A stretch of 64,000 bases of DNA from Microbacterium esteraromaticum. Its GTDB lineage: Bacteria; Actinomycetota; Actinomycetes; Actinomycetales; Microbacteriaceae. The DNA lies in contig NZ_JAFBBS010000001.1 in assembly GCF_016907315.1 (NCBI RefSeq), positions 1,798,001 through 1,862,000 on the forward strand, given 5' to 3'. Of this stretch, positions 27,820-35,675 are shown one piece after another (within the stretch, counting starts at the first letter, position 1; each line of letters begins with the position of its first letter). A program made the translations under genes and the position numbers. The notes beneath the pieces were generated by a model. The model searched no databases. It was given only the letters and a program-made list of their open reading frames with translations, and had not been told where the DNA came from.

Positions 27820-28788
27820 TCAGGCGAGGCGGGCCGCCATCCAGGCGGCCTGGCGCTGCCAGTGGATGCCCAGACCGCCCTCGTGCTGGTTGAACGGGTA
27901 CTCCATGACCTCCGCGCCGCCGCGGTGGTGGTTGGCCGCAGCGTAGACGGTCGACGGCGGGCAGACCGGGTCCATCAGGGCGACCGAGTAGAACGCGGGC
28001 GCATCGGCGCGGGCTGCGAAGTTCGCCCCGTCGAAGTACGACAGGGTCGTGAAGGTCTGCTCGACGGCATCCCGATGCACCGAGAGGTACCGCACGATCT
28101 CCTGATACGGATCGGAGTCGGTCAGTCCGACAGCCCGCTCGAAATGGCACAGGAAGGGCACGTCGGGCATCACGCCGACCAGCCCGGAAGTGAGGCCGGC
28201 CGCGGCGATCGCGAGCCCGCCGCCCTGGCTGGTACCGGTCACGGCGATGCGATCGGAATCGACCTCGGGGAACGAGCGCACGGCATCGATCAGCAGCGCC
28301 GCGTCGGTGAAGACGCGCCGGTAGTAGTACTGCTCGGGGTCGTGGATACCTCGGGTCATGAACCCGGCGACCGACGGGCCGGTGCCGTGCGGGTCGGGTG
28401 TCGCCCCGCCCGTGCCCCAGCCGCTGCCCTGTGCGCGGGTGTCCATGAACGCCCAGGCGTAGCCGGATGCCACCCACGCGAGCCTCTCGTGCGGCAGGCC
28501 GCGCCCGCCGTTGTAGCCGTTGTACTCGACGATCGTGGGCAGCGGCCCGGTGGTTCCGGCCGGCACGACGAACCACGCACGCACCCGGTCGCCGCCGAAT
28601 CCGCTGAAGGAGAGGTCGTAGACGTCGACCAGGGTCAGCGGCGTCTCGATGCGCGTGCGCTCGGCGGGCTGTGCGACGGCGCGCGACTCGGCGAGGGTGC
28701 GCTGCCAGAACTCGTCGAAGTCGGCCGGTTCGGCGATCGTGGGGCGGTAGTCGTGCAGCTCGGCGGGGGAGAGGTCGAAGCGGGGCAT
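27820..28788 (-). CDS. Acetyl xylan esterase / cephalosporin-C deacetylase family (CE7)
   Basis: 322 residues, alpha/beta fold. The CE7 hallmarks are MDTRAQGSGWG (the RGQ-like motif), nucleophile GTSQGG and a C-terminal HEGG (catalytic His), with PVCPPST near the catalytic Asp. No signal peptide, so it acts inside the cell on acetylated sugars or oligosaccharides. It lies 19 nt after a BadF-type sugar kinase, suggesting a two-gene operon in which acetylated sugars are deacetylated and phosphorylated. Confidence 0.9.
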   Translation of the reverse strand: MPRFDLSPAELHDYRPTIAEPADFDEFWQRTLAESRAVAQPAERTRIETPLTLVDVYDLSFSGFGGDRVRAWFVVPAGTTGPLPTIVEYNGYNGGRGLPHERLAWVASGYAWAFMDTRAQGSGWGTGGATPDPHGTGPSVAGFMTRGIHDPEQYYYRRVFTDAALLIDAVRSFPEVDSDRIAVTGTSQGGGLAIAAAGLTSGLVGVMPDVPFLCHFERAVGLTDSDPYQEIVRYLSVHRDAVEQTFTTLSYFDGANFAARADAPAFYSVALMDPVCPPSTVYAAANHHRGGAEVMEYPFNQHEGGLGIHWQRQAAWMAARLA

Positions 28789-28807
28789 GAGGTTCCAGTT
28801 CTATGGG

Positions 28808-29731
28808 TCAGCGGGTGCGCTCGGCGAAGCGCTCGTGCAGCGGATGCCCTGAGCCGAGCCCCGCGAGGGCCACAGCTCCGTCGAGCCCTGATCCTGCGGG
28901 CGGCACGAAACGGGCATCCGGACGCTCTGCCCGCACGGCGCCCTCGAAGGCCGAGCGGATGACGTCCGACCCGAAGACCCCGCCGATGGCGCCGACGGCG
29001 GCGTCGGCAGGCGCGTCGGTGACCCGCAGCGCGGCGAGGATCGCGGTCGCGAGCTCTGCCGCGGCGCCGTGGCAGATGCGGATCGCGACGGCGTCTCCGG
29101 ATGCCGCGTGCGCGGCCGTCGGCGCGGCGAAGGAGGCCACGGTGCGCACGCGATCCTCAGAGGACTGCAGCGCGACGTACGCGGTCTCGAGGTCCGGCCA
29201 GCGCACCTGCACGTCGGCGGTCAGGGCGGTCGCGGGGCCGCGGCCGTCGTGCGCGCGCATCACGGCATCCAGCGCCGCACGGCCGATCCAGTAGCCGCTT
29301 CCGGCATCGCCCATGATGTAGCCCCAGCCGTCGACGCGGGTCGAGTGCTCGGGGCCGACGCCGAGCGTCACGACGCCGGTGCCGGCGGCGACGACGGCAC
29401 CCTGCTGATCGCCGAGCACTCCGAGGAACGACGTGACCGAGTCGTGCGTCACGACGATGCGATGCACGTCGGCGAGATCGGGATGCTGCATCAGGGCATC
29501 CGCCTCATCGTCGGCAGACGTGAGACCAGAGACGCCGAACGTGACCGTGTGCGGCGCGTGCCCCGTCACGCGGGCGACCTCGGCGACGACAGCCGCGAGC
29601 TGCGGTAGCAGCGGGCGATCGGTGAGCACCCCGGGGAACAGCCACTCCTGGGCCGATCCGTCGACCTCGACGAGGCGGGTCTTGATGCCCGTCTGGCCGG
29701 CATCGATGGCGAGAAGCGTGTGCTCGGGCAA
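28808..29731 (-). CDS. BadF/BadG-type ATPase, probable N-acetylglucosamine kinase
   Basis: 307 residues of the ASKHA superfamily. Phosphate 1 motif AIDAGQTGIKTRL (near 8-20), VSGLTS, and GDAGSGYWIGR, which is typical of the GlcNAc-kinase-like branch (GDEGSGYWIG in relatives). TTG is chosen as the start because GAGGGGA lies 7 nt upstream and the fold begins at once after it. It is followed by the CE7 esterase in the same operon. Substrate is inferred from similarity to bacterial and eukaryotic GlcNAc kinases; other amino sugars are possible. Confidence 0.8.
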   Translation of the reverse strand: MPEHTLLAIDAGQTGIKTRLVEVDGSAQEWLFPGVLTDRPLLPQLAAVVAEVARVTGHAPHTVTFGVSGLTSADDEADALMQHPDLADVHRIVVTHDSVTSFLGVLGDQQGAVVAAGTGVVTLGVGPEHSTRVDGWGYIMGDAGSGYWIGRAALDAVMRAHDGRGPATALTADVQVRWPDLETAYVALQSSEDRVRTVASFAAPTAAHAASGDAVAIRICHGAAAELATAILAALRVTDAPADAAVGAIGGVFGSDVIRSAFEGAVRAERPDARFVPPAGSGLDGAVALAGLGSGHPLHERFAERTR

Positions 29732-29902
29732 GAGAGAGTCCCCTCGGTCGCGGGCCGCCGCGCGCGGCCAGATGCCAGCGTAGGACACCAGCGCCCGCCC
29801 GGGTGGCGAAGATGTCAAGCCCCCTTCGCCGCCCGCACGATCACGATGTACTGGTGAGCCACTCCGCCCCCGCGGCACCCGCCTCCAGCGAAGGAGAACA
29901 TC

Positions 29903-31432
29903 GTGACCTCCCTGTGGCTCGACGACCAGCGTGAGCGCATCACGTCAGACACCTTCGAATCCGGCGCGCATTACGACGCGGTCATCGCCGGAGCCGGCAT
30001 CACCGGCCTCACCACCGCTCTGCTGCTGGCCCGCGCCGGACTCTCGGTCGCGGTGCTCGAGGCCAGGTTCGTGGGAGCCGTGTCGACGGGGCACACGACT
30101 GCGAAGCTGAGCCTGCTGCAGGGCAGCGTGCTCTCGGGCATCCTGTCGCGCGGATCGAGCCACGTTCTCAAGGCCTATGTCGAGGGCAACCGCGAGGGCC
30201 AGGCGTGGCTGCTGCGCTACCTCGAAGAGCACGGCGTCGCGGTTCAGCACCGCGACGCGTTCACCTACGCCTCGACCCCGGACGGCGTGAAGAAGCTGGA
30301 TGCCGAGTACGAGGCGTGTCGCAAAGCCGGCCTCGAGGTCGAGAGACTGCACACCCTCGACCTACCCTTCGAGACGCACGGCGGCCTGCGCCTGCGCGAC
30401 CAGGCCCAGTTCGATCCCATGGACGTGCTGCGTGCGCTCGCCGCGGATCTGCGCGAGCGCGGTGGTGTGATCATCGAGGGTGCCAGGGTGAAAGACGTCG
30501 AGACCGGCGAGCCGAGCAAAGTCACGACCTCGCTCGGTGAGGTGTGGGCGGGCACGGTGGTGCTGGCCACGGGCATCCCGATCCTCGATCGCGGCCTGTA
30601 CTTCGCCAAGGTGAAGCCGATGCGCTCGTACGCTCAGGCGTACCGGGTGCCGGGGGAGCTGCCGCAGGGCATGTATCTCTCGATCGACTCGCCAGGGCGG
30701 TCGCTGCGCACGGCACCGGTGGGCGGAGAGAACCGCCTGCTGGTGGGCGGCAACGGCCACGTCGTCGGACGGGAAGACGACACGCAGCGACTCGTTGACG
30801 ACCTCGAGCAGTGGACCCAGCAGCACTTCCCCGGTGCGGTGCGTACCCACGCCTGGTCGGCGCAGGACTACCAGTCGATGAACCTGGTTCCCTTCGTCGG
30901 CTGGATGCCGCGCACCGGCAAGCACGTCGCGCTCGCCACCGGCTACAACAAGTGGGGCATGACCAACGGGGTCGCCGCGGCGCTGAGCATGACCGCCGAC
31001 ATCCTCGACGGGAACATCTCGTGGGCGCAGACCCTGCACCACCGGATCACCCTGCCGAAGGACGTCGCGAACAGCGTCGTCGCGAATGTACAGGTGGCGG
31101 GCGAACTGGCATCCGGATGGGCGGGAAGCCTGCGCCCGCTGCCCGACGAGCCGCCCGCCGAGGGCGAAGGCGTCGTCGGTGCGGAGGACAAGGAGCCGGC
31201 CGCGGTCTCGACCGTCGACGGCGTGACGTGCAGGATGTCGGCCGTCTGCACGCACCTGGGTGGCATCGTCTCGTGGAACAGTGCCGAGCGTTCGTGGGAC
31301 TGCCCGCTGCACGGCTCTCGCTTCGCCGCCGACGGCACGCTGCTGGAGGGCCCGGCGGTCGAAGACCTCAAGCCGATCGACGAGCCGGAGCTGCCCGGGG
31401 ACGAGCACGTTCCGGTGGAGGACCTGCCGTAA
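29903..31432 (+). CDS. FAD-dependent oxidoreductase with C-terminal Rieske domain
   Basis: 509 residues: an N-terminal DAO-type FAD domain (GAGITGLTTALLLARAG near 30) followed by a Rieske [2Fe-2S] domain. The Rieske ligands are Cys/His in CTHLGG and CPLHGSRF, close to the C-terminus. This is the YhfW-like architecture of many Gram-positives and actinobacteria; its physiological substrate is unknown. GTG start with GAAGGAG 6 nt upstream. The gene is alone on the plus strand, divergent from the kinase/esterase operon and followed by two large hairpins. Confidence 0.88.
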   Translation: MTSLWLDDQRERITSDTFESGAHYDAVIAGAGITGLTTALLLARAGLSVAVLEARFVGAVSTGHTTAKLSLLQGSVLSGILSRGSSHVLKAYVEGNREGQAWLLRYLEEHGVAVQHRDAFTYASTPDGVKKLDAEYEACRKAGLEVERLHTLDLPFETHGGLRLRDQAQFDPMDVLRALAADLRERGGVIIEGARVKDVETGEPSKVTTSLGEVWAGTVVLATGIPILDRGLYFAKVKPMRSYAQAYRVPGELPQGMYLSIDSPGRSLRTAPVGGENRLLVGGNGHVVGREDDTQRLVDDLEQWTQQHFPGAVRTHAWSAQDYQSMNLVPFVGWMPRTGKHVALATGYNKWGMTNGVAAALSMTADILDGNISWAQTLHHRITLPKDVANSVVANVQVAGELASGWAGSLRPLPDEPPAEGEGVVGAEDKEPAAVSTVDGVTCRMSAVCTHLGGIVSWNSAERSWDCPLHGSRFAADGTLLEGPAVEDLKPIDEPELPGDEHVPVEDLP

Positions 31433-31529
31433 GAATCTGGGTCGGGCGGGCCGAGGTGCGCGCTACCACCTGACGTCGTCGGCGGCCACTTTCGATCAGC
31501 CGCGACAGAGGTGCGCGTCAGCGACGGCA

Positions 31530-31565
31530 GGGCTTGCGACGTGGGCGAGACCTCGCCGCAAGCCC
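31530..31565. terminator. Terminator-like nested hairpin after the FAD/Rieske gene
   Basis: GGGCTTGCG and CGCAAGCCC enclose a second stem GCGAG/CTCGC. It lies about 98 nt after the stop, between converging genes. Confidence 0.55.
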
Positions 31566-31586
31566 TCGGGATCGGTCTATGGGCCA

Positions 31587-31623
31587 GATCGGTCGACCAT
31601 CCGTTCCGGACGGTCGACCGATC
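31587..31623. terminator. Second inverted repeat between converging genes
   Basis: 12-bp arms GATCGGTCGACC/GGTCGACCGATC, with an inner TCCG/CGGA pair. It ends 10 nt before the stop of the mini-anchor gene, so it is the likely terminator for the minus-strand cassette. Confidence 0.55.
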
Positions 31624-31633
31624 GAGGTCGATG

Positions 31634-31819
31634 TCACACAGTGACACCAGCCGCCTGCGCACGCTTCTTGGGAAGGATGCGCTTGACCGCAAGGGCGGCG
31701 CCGATCAAGGTGAAGACAGCGAGCCCGACGAAGATCGGGTTATCTGCACCGAAGATTGCGGCTCCGCCGGCGCTGGCTGCACCGAGTCCGGTTGCTGCTG
31801 AGGGTCCGTAGATGTTCAT
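31634..31819 (-). CDS. 61-residue mini sorting-signal-like membrane protein
   Basis: No signal peptide. A flexible Gly/Ala/Ser-rich head (2-21) is followed by AIFGADNP (21-28), one hydrophobic helix (29-45) and a basic tail (KRILPKKR, 46-53). This is the layout of a sortase sorting signal with almost nothing else. The positive C-terminal side predicts an outside N-terminus. A canonical LPxTG is missing; AIFGA or FGADN may replace it. AAAGGGA lies 5 nt before the ATG. Third gene of a cassette with a sortase-like lipoprotein and a processive GT2 enzyme. Substrate role is inferred from context. Confidence 0.6.
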   Translation of the reverse strand: MNIYGPSAATGLGAASAGGAAIFGADNPIFVGLAVFTLIGAALAVKRILPKKRAQAAGVTV

Positions 31820-31844
31820 ATTTCCCTTTCGATGTGATGGTCGG

Positions 31845-32990
31845 TTACCATGTCGCGCGCGTTCGTAGCACGGAGGCCGAGAGCGCCCACAAATGGATTA
31901 GCTGCAGGTACAGGTCGTAGGGCATCTCGATGATGAGTACGCCAGCGAGCAGTACCTGTTTCCACCCCCGGCGGGAAACCGTGATGGCCCGCTCGAAGAC
32001 GAAGATGAGAGTGACGGCCATCCAGATCCAGTGCAGATAGACAGCACCTGTCACGAACGCAGCCACCAGGGTTGAGAGATAGATCGCCGTTGCGAGGATG
32101 CCGATGAGTCCCCAGATCTGGAGGAACCAGTGCTTGGCCGTATAGCGGGTGAGGCCGTAGTGCCAGTTGTTCTCGATGGCGCCGCGCTTCCAGCGGTAGC
32201 GCTGACGCCATAGGTCTCCCCACGATTCCATGACCTCGGTCTTGAGAGCACACGACGGCGGGGCGATGATCTTGTACCCGATGTGCTGGATTGCGAAAGT
32301 GAGCTCGTTGTCTTCAGTGAGCGCTTTCGTGTCGTAGACGTGCGAGATCTCGCCAGTGCCGGGGATACGGCCGGATTCCCTGGCGGCGATGACGTCTTTG
32401 AGGCAGATTGCGGAGAAGAGAGTTGCTGTCCCCGTGAGGACGAGTGTTTGGCCCTGCTTGCGCTCCACGTCGCGGGCGTAACGGGCGTATTCATTGCGCT
32501 GAAGCATCCCTACGAAGCCGCCGCCGTCTTTGCCGAGGAACACTCCGCCGACGGCGTGGTATCCCTGGGCTCGGTGTCGGAGGGCGTTGGCGATGAAGTC
32601 CGGGGCGAGAGTTGAGTCGGCGTCCATGACGAGGACGTGATCGATGTAGTCAAGATCGGGAAGGTTCGCGTCGAGCCATTGGTTCAAGGCTCCAGCCTTC
32701 TTGTGGGAGTTGTCGGAGGTCGTGAAAACGTCGGCGCCGTGAGCGCGAGCGAGTGTTGCCGTGTCATCGGTGCAGTTGTCGGCGATGACAACGATCCGGT
32801 CGGGTAGGCGTGACTGCCGACGCAGGCTTTCGAGCGTCTCGACGATGGGCGCCAATGGCTCTTCTGCTCCGCGGCCGTTCCCGTGATGTTCGGAACGTTG
32901 TCTTCTGCCTTCGTTGTGTGCGGGGATCAGTACGGTTACCCGGGTGGGCTGAGCTCCCACCGCGATCCACGTGCTGCGAACCCGCCTCAT
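31845..32990 (-). CDS. Processive GT2 glycosyltransferase (BcsA/hyaluronan-synthase-like)
   Basis: 381 residues. The catalytic GT2 core has VTVLIPAHNEG (18-28), ADNCTDDT (70-77), VMDADS (metal/UDP site, 122-127), TED (catalytic base, about 225-227) and QRYRW (263-267). The last is diagnostic of processive polymer-making enzymes. Three or four C-terminal helices follow (290-335 and 345-375), but no N-terminal helices precede the core, unlike most synthases. A basic/hydrophilic insertion (29-47) follows the first motif. The start is MRRVRSTW, in an ATGA overlap with the sortase stop, not the longer upstream frame. It probably makes a surface polysaccharide from a UDP-sugar. Confidence 0.85.
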   Translation of the reverse strand: MRRVRSTWIAVGAQPTRVTVLIPAHNEGRRQRSEHHGNGRGAEEPLAPIVETLESLRRQSRLPDRIVVIADNCTDDTATLARAHGADVFTTSDNSHKKAGALNQWLDANLPDLDYIDHVLVMDADSTLAPDFIANALRHRAQGYHAVGGVFLGKDGGGFVGMLQRNEYARYARDVERKQGQTLVLTGTATLFSAICLKDVIAARESGRIPGTGEISHVYDTKALTEDNELTFAIQHIGYKIIAPPSCALKTEVMESWGDLWRQRYRWKRGAIENNWHYGLTRYTAKHWFLQIWGLIGILATAIYLSTLVAAFVTGAVYLHWIWMAVTLIFVFERAITVSRRGWKQVLLAGVLIIEMPYDLYLQLIHLWALSASVLRTRATW

Positions 32991-33652
32991 GACCGCACCT
33001 CCACGAATTGAGCAACGGCAATGAAGTTGTGCGTCGACGGACTCCGGTCGGCGTTCTGCAGGCAGGTGACGAGGATGAGCCGACCGGCCGTCGACGTGGA
33101 ACCGTCGCCCCAGATATCTGCGCGATACGGCAGTTCGGTCTTCAGCGGAGTGTCGACGGATTGGATCCGGTAGACCAGCCAATGAGAACCACTGGTCTGC
33201 GTGCGGAGCAGCACCTCACGACCGACGAGCTTCTTCCCTTGGGGATACAGGCGGTTGAAGACGGTCTCGAATGATGGCGCGGAGTGCCCGGCGATGATCG
33301 TCAGACTTGAGCTGTCAGTGCTGGGCAGTGCAAAGTCCATGCACTGGAAGACACCGCCTCGATTCGGACCGCTAAGCGGCGGCTCGATGGTGGCTCGGCA
33401 ATCCCGTGGCATAGGGCCGACGGCTGCATCGATGGCAAGACCAGGGTCAGAGGAGAGAATGGCGATCTGCTCCGCGGGTCCTTCCGGGATCGCCGGTCGC
33501 GACGGTGTGGCCGCTGTTGTCGGCAGCGGCTCGCCCGGCGCAGAAGCGGGAGGCACAGGCTTCAGATGCGTCGATCCCGTACACGCCGCCACGCCAAAGG
33601 CGACGGCGGCGAGCAGCACGATGAGGGCCGGTATGCGGCCGCGATGAGACAC
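32987..33652 (-). CDS. Lipid-anchored sortase-like transpeptidase (class E/F type)
   Basis: 221 residues. GTG start with GGAGGG 7 nt upstream gives a signal peptide ending in VAAC, so Cys24 is the likely lipidated residue. A Pro/Ala/Ser linker (30-58) leads to a sortase barrel: IIAGHS with His123, VTCLQ with Cys197, and Arg203 in NADRS. VGREVLLRTQTSGSHWLVYRIQSVDTP is the family's central sheet. The triad is complete. Most sortases are anchored by a helix; a lipobox is unusual. First gene of the cassette, followed by a GT2 and a 61-residue sorting-signal-like protein. Confidence 0.75.
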   Translation of the reverse strand: MSHRGRIPALIVLLAAVAFGVAACTGSTHLKPVPPASAPGEPLPTTAATPSRPAIPEGPAEQIAILSSDPGLAIDAAVGPMPRDCRATIEPPLSGPNRGGVFQCMDFALPSTDSSSLTIIAGHSAPSFETVFNRLYPQGKKLVGREVLLRTQTSGSHWLVYRIQSVDTPLKTELPYRADIWGDGSTSTAGRLILVTCLQNADRSPSTHNFIAVAQFVEVRS

Positions 33653-33836
33653 GATGTCGCCCTCCATGTACGAACTGAGCTTTGGGGAGGGGGGCGATGT
33701 GTGATTGTGCGGCTGCATCCGATTCCGGAACGAGATGCAGTGCTCTCCGATCTTGACGTGCCTCAGGGAAGGGCGAAGGGCCTTTTCGCCCTTCGTGAGG
33801 GGTCTATCCCCGCTGATTCACCCCGGGTGAGTTCGT
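33653..33836. promoter_or_regulatory. Divergent intergenic region of the sortase and LuxR genes
   Basis: 184 bp holding the divergent control region. A stem-loop (33761-33800) has inner arms AAGGGCGAA/TTCGCCCTT and outer CCTCA/TGAGG. TTGACG occurs at 33753-33758 but without a matching -10 at 16-18 nt. The position suggests a site for the LuxR-type protein or a shared leader structure. Confidence 0.45.
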
Positions 33837-35399
33837 ATGCTCATCCCCATGGGCAACGATTTGGGGATCGGCTCAGCGGGGGACTTTGGGCTGGGGAACG
33901 CGCTGTACGCGGAAAAATGGAATGAGGCTGCGGTCATCATCGAGCGGCATTTCGTCACTCTGGTGACTTTCACCGACCAGTTGCCGCTGCTTGTTAGCGC
34001 GCTCGAGCTACTCCCCGAGCCAGTTCGTGACGCCCACCCGGCACTGAAGCCGGCCTACGAATTCGTGGGCGTCAGGTCGCTGCACGGTCAACTCGTGTCG
34101 CTCGACCTCGAGCGAATCCGGGCAGGCGGTGAAGCAGCGCGCCTCGAGATGCATAGGCTCGCTGTGGCATTCATCGCACGGCGTCTCCGGGGGGCTGCGG
34201 CAGACGCGTGCGCCATCGTCGATGACGCAGAATCTGCCGTACTCGAAGCAGTCCACCAGATCGGTTCGCCGGCAGAGTCGTTCGCCTCGTTGTATTTCCT
34301 CCATGCGGGAATCAGCCACCACGTCGCCGGCGATCTCAGCGGCGCAAAGGACCTGTATCTCCTGGCATGGCAGTGGCGTCAACCGAATGCCCCAGGCACG
34401 GAGCGCCTCGTCGGTAGACACCTTGCCCTACTGGCCGCGTTGAGCGGCGAGACCGTGGCCGCTGAGCATTGGCTCGCCATGACCGACCCGCAGCTAGAGC
34501 ACAAAACAGCGGCCAGGTTCCGGGTCGTGAGCGACGGGGTGCGGATCCTGGCCCAGTTCATCATCGCGCTGGACCGACTCGACCTCGAGGCAGCTGGCAG
34601 ACTTGTGGCTCGTCTGCCCAGCACAACTCGATACTTCGAGTTCGGTCACTACTCGGAGTGGGCGTACAGCCGATGGCTAATGTTGACGGGACACCCTCGT
34701 CAGGCGAATCACCACATCGACGCACTGAGTCGCCTGCCAATACCTGCGGAGAGTTACATTAGTCACCTGCTGCGCAATGCGCGCGCCGACGCCATGCTCG
34801 CGGAAGGGGACGTGGACGGTGCAATCGCCCTTTTGCCCACGTCAGGGGACAGTGCTTGGACACACCTGCTCCGTGCGCGAGCCGCAGCGATACGCAGTGA
34901 GTTCCGGATGGCGATAGGCGAACTCGACGCAATACCCTCCGTTCACAGTCGATATGTGGACGACGATGCCCTCGTGTTGCGGGCGGCGTCCTGGTATCGG
35001 CTGGGGGAACATGAGAAGGCGCGTGAAGCGTCGGCCAACCTGGTTAGAAAATTCGATGGCCGGCTGTACCCGCTCGCCACGGTACCTCGGTCCGTGGTCA
35101 CTGCCCTTATCGACCTAGTCGACGGCGAGCCGGGTCGAGGCAGGATTCGCGATGCCTGGGGTGAACGTGATTTGCCGGAGATATACCCATTCCGACTTAT
35201 AGCGGCCCTAACCCTTACTGACCGCGAACGAGTGATCATCAACCACCTAAAGGCGGGTGCTTCACGTCGCGAGATCGCAACCGTTGAAATTGTCAGCCTC
35301 AACACTGTCAAGTCACAGATCAGTACGCTCTATCGCAAACTGGGAGCCCGAAGCGGAGATGAGGCGATCGCGAACGCCCAGGGCCTGGGGCTGATCTGA
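33837..35399 (+). CDS. LuxR-type transcriptional regulator with helical-repeat domain
   Basis: 520 residues. The C-terminal 65 residues are a LuxR/GerE helix-turn-helix (TLTDRERVIINHLKAG, NTVKSQISTLYRKLGA). The N-terminal 450 residues are alpha-helical, with repeating patterns such as ALLAALSGETVAAEHWLAM, like TPR/MalT sensor arms, but without an N-terminal ATPase P-loop. Codon use is markedly less GC-biased than in neighbours (gttaga, aataccc, taacccttact). The start is ATG at 33837 or 33849. Divergent from the sortase cassette, so it probably controls it; a peptide or sugar signal is plausible. Confidence 0.8.
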   Translation: MLIPMGNDLGIGSAGDFGLGNALYAEKWNEAAVIIERHFVTLVTFTDQLPLLVSALELLPEPVRDAHPALKPAYEFVGVRSLHGQLVSLDLERIRAGGEAARLEMHRLAVAFIARRLRGAAADACAIVDDAESAVLEAVHQIGSPAESFASLYFLHAGISHHVAGDLSGAKDLYLLAWQWRQPNAPGTERLVGRHLALLAALSGETVAAEHWLAMTDPQLEHKTAARFRVVSDGVRILAQFIIALDRLDLEAAGRLVARLPSTTRYFEFGHYSEWAYSRWLMLTGHPRQANHHIDALSRLPIPAESYISHLLRNARADAMLAEGDVDGAIALLPTSGDSAWTHLLRARAAAIRSEFRMAIGELDAIPSVHSRYVDDDALVLRAASWYRLGEHEKAREASANLVRKFDGRLYPLATVPRSVVTALIDLVDGEPGRGRIRDAWGERDLPEIYPFRLIAALTLTDRERVIINHLKAGASRREIATVEIVSLNTVKSQISTLYRKLGARSGDEAIANAQGLGLI

Positions 35400-35675
35400 G
35401 TGTCTCGCGGCTGCCGCGGCTGAGAAGCTAGTGTCCAACCGCCGTCCCCTCATCTCGTGAGCGGAATTCGGCAGATGAGGAGCAAGAATCCACCCTATGC
35501 TCCCCGGAAGTGCATGTTCCAAGAGCTGGTCCCATATACGGCTCCCCGTGGATTCATGTATAGCGATGGTTAGGGTGACATCGTCATCACGGACCTCCTG
35601 ATGTGAGCGCAGAGGTGACCGCTGCGCCTACTCAGCGGTGAAGAAGTCGCAGCAGCGCGCGAGGAGCGGTGGTCG
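35400..35675. other. Spacer after the LuxR gene, possible gene relic
   Basis: 276 bp, lower GC than its surroundings. On the minus strand AGGAGG stands 6 nt before an ATG (35587), but the frame ends after five codons (stop at 35570-35572), like the head of a decayed gene. An imperfect hairpin ACCGCTG/CAGCGGT (35618-35639) lies 37 nt beyond the TetR stop and may terminate that operon. A 69-codon minus-strand frame (35313-35522) overlaps the LuxR 3' end and matches nothing I recognise. Confidence 0.4.

Noticed and set aside
31448..31518. GAGGTGCGCG direct repeats after the FAD/Rieske gene (and a similar copy near 48270)
   Set aside because: Too short and GC-rich to separate from chance in this genome; not reported as a family.
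31672..31687. LPKKR in the 61-residue protein as a sorting motif
   Set aside because: It lies after the helix on the basic cytoplasmic side, so it cannot be the extracellular cleavage site; the motif before the helix is a better candidate.
35313..35522. 69-codon minus-strand frame at the LuxR 3' end, possibly a transposase relic
   Set aside because: No family resemblance could be established and it overlaps the LuxR coding sequence; kept only as a note in the spacer entry.
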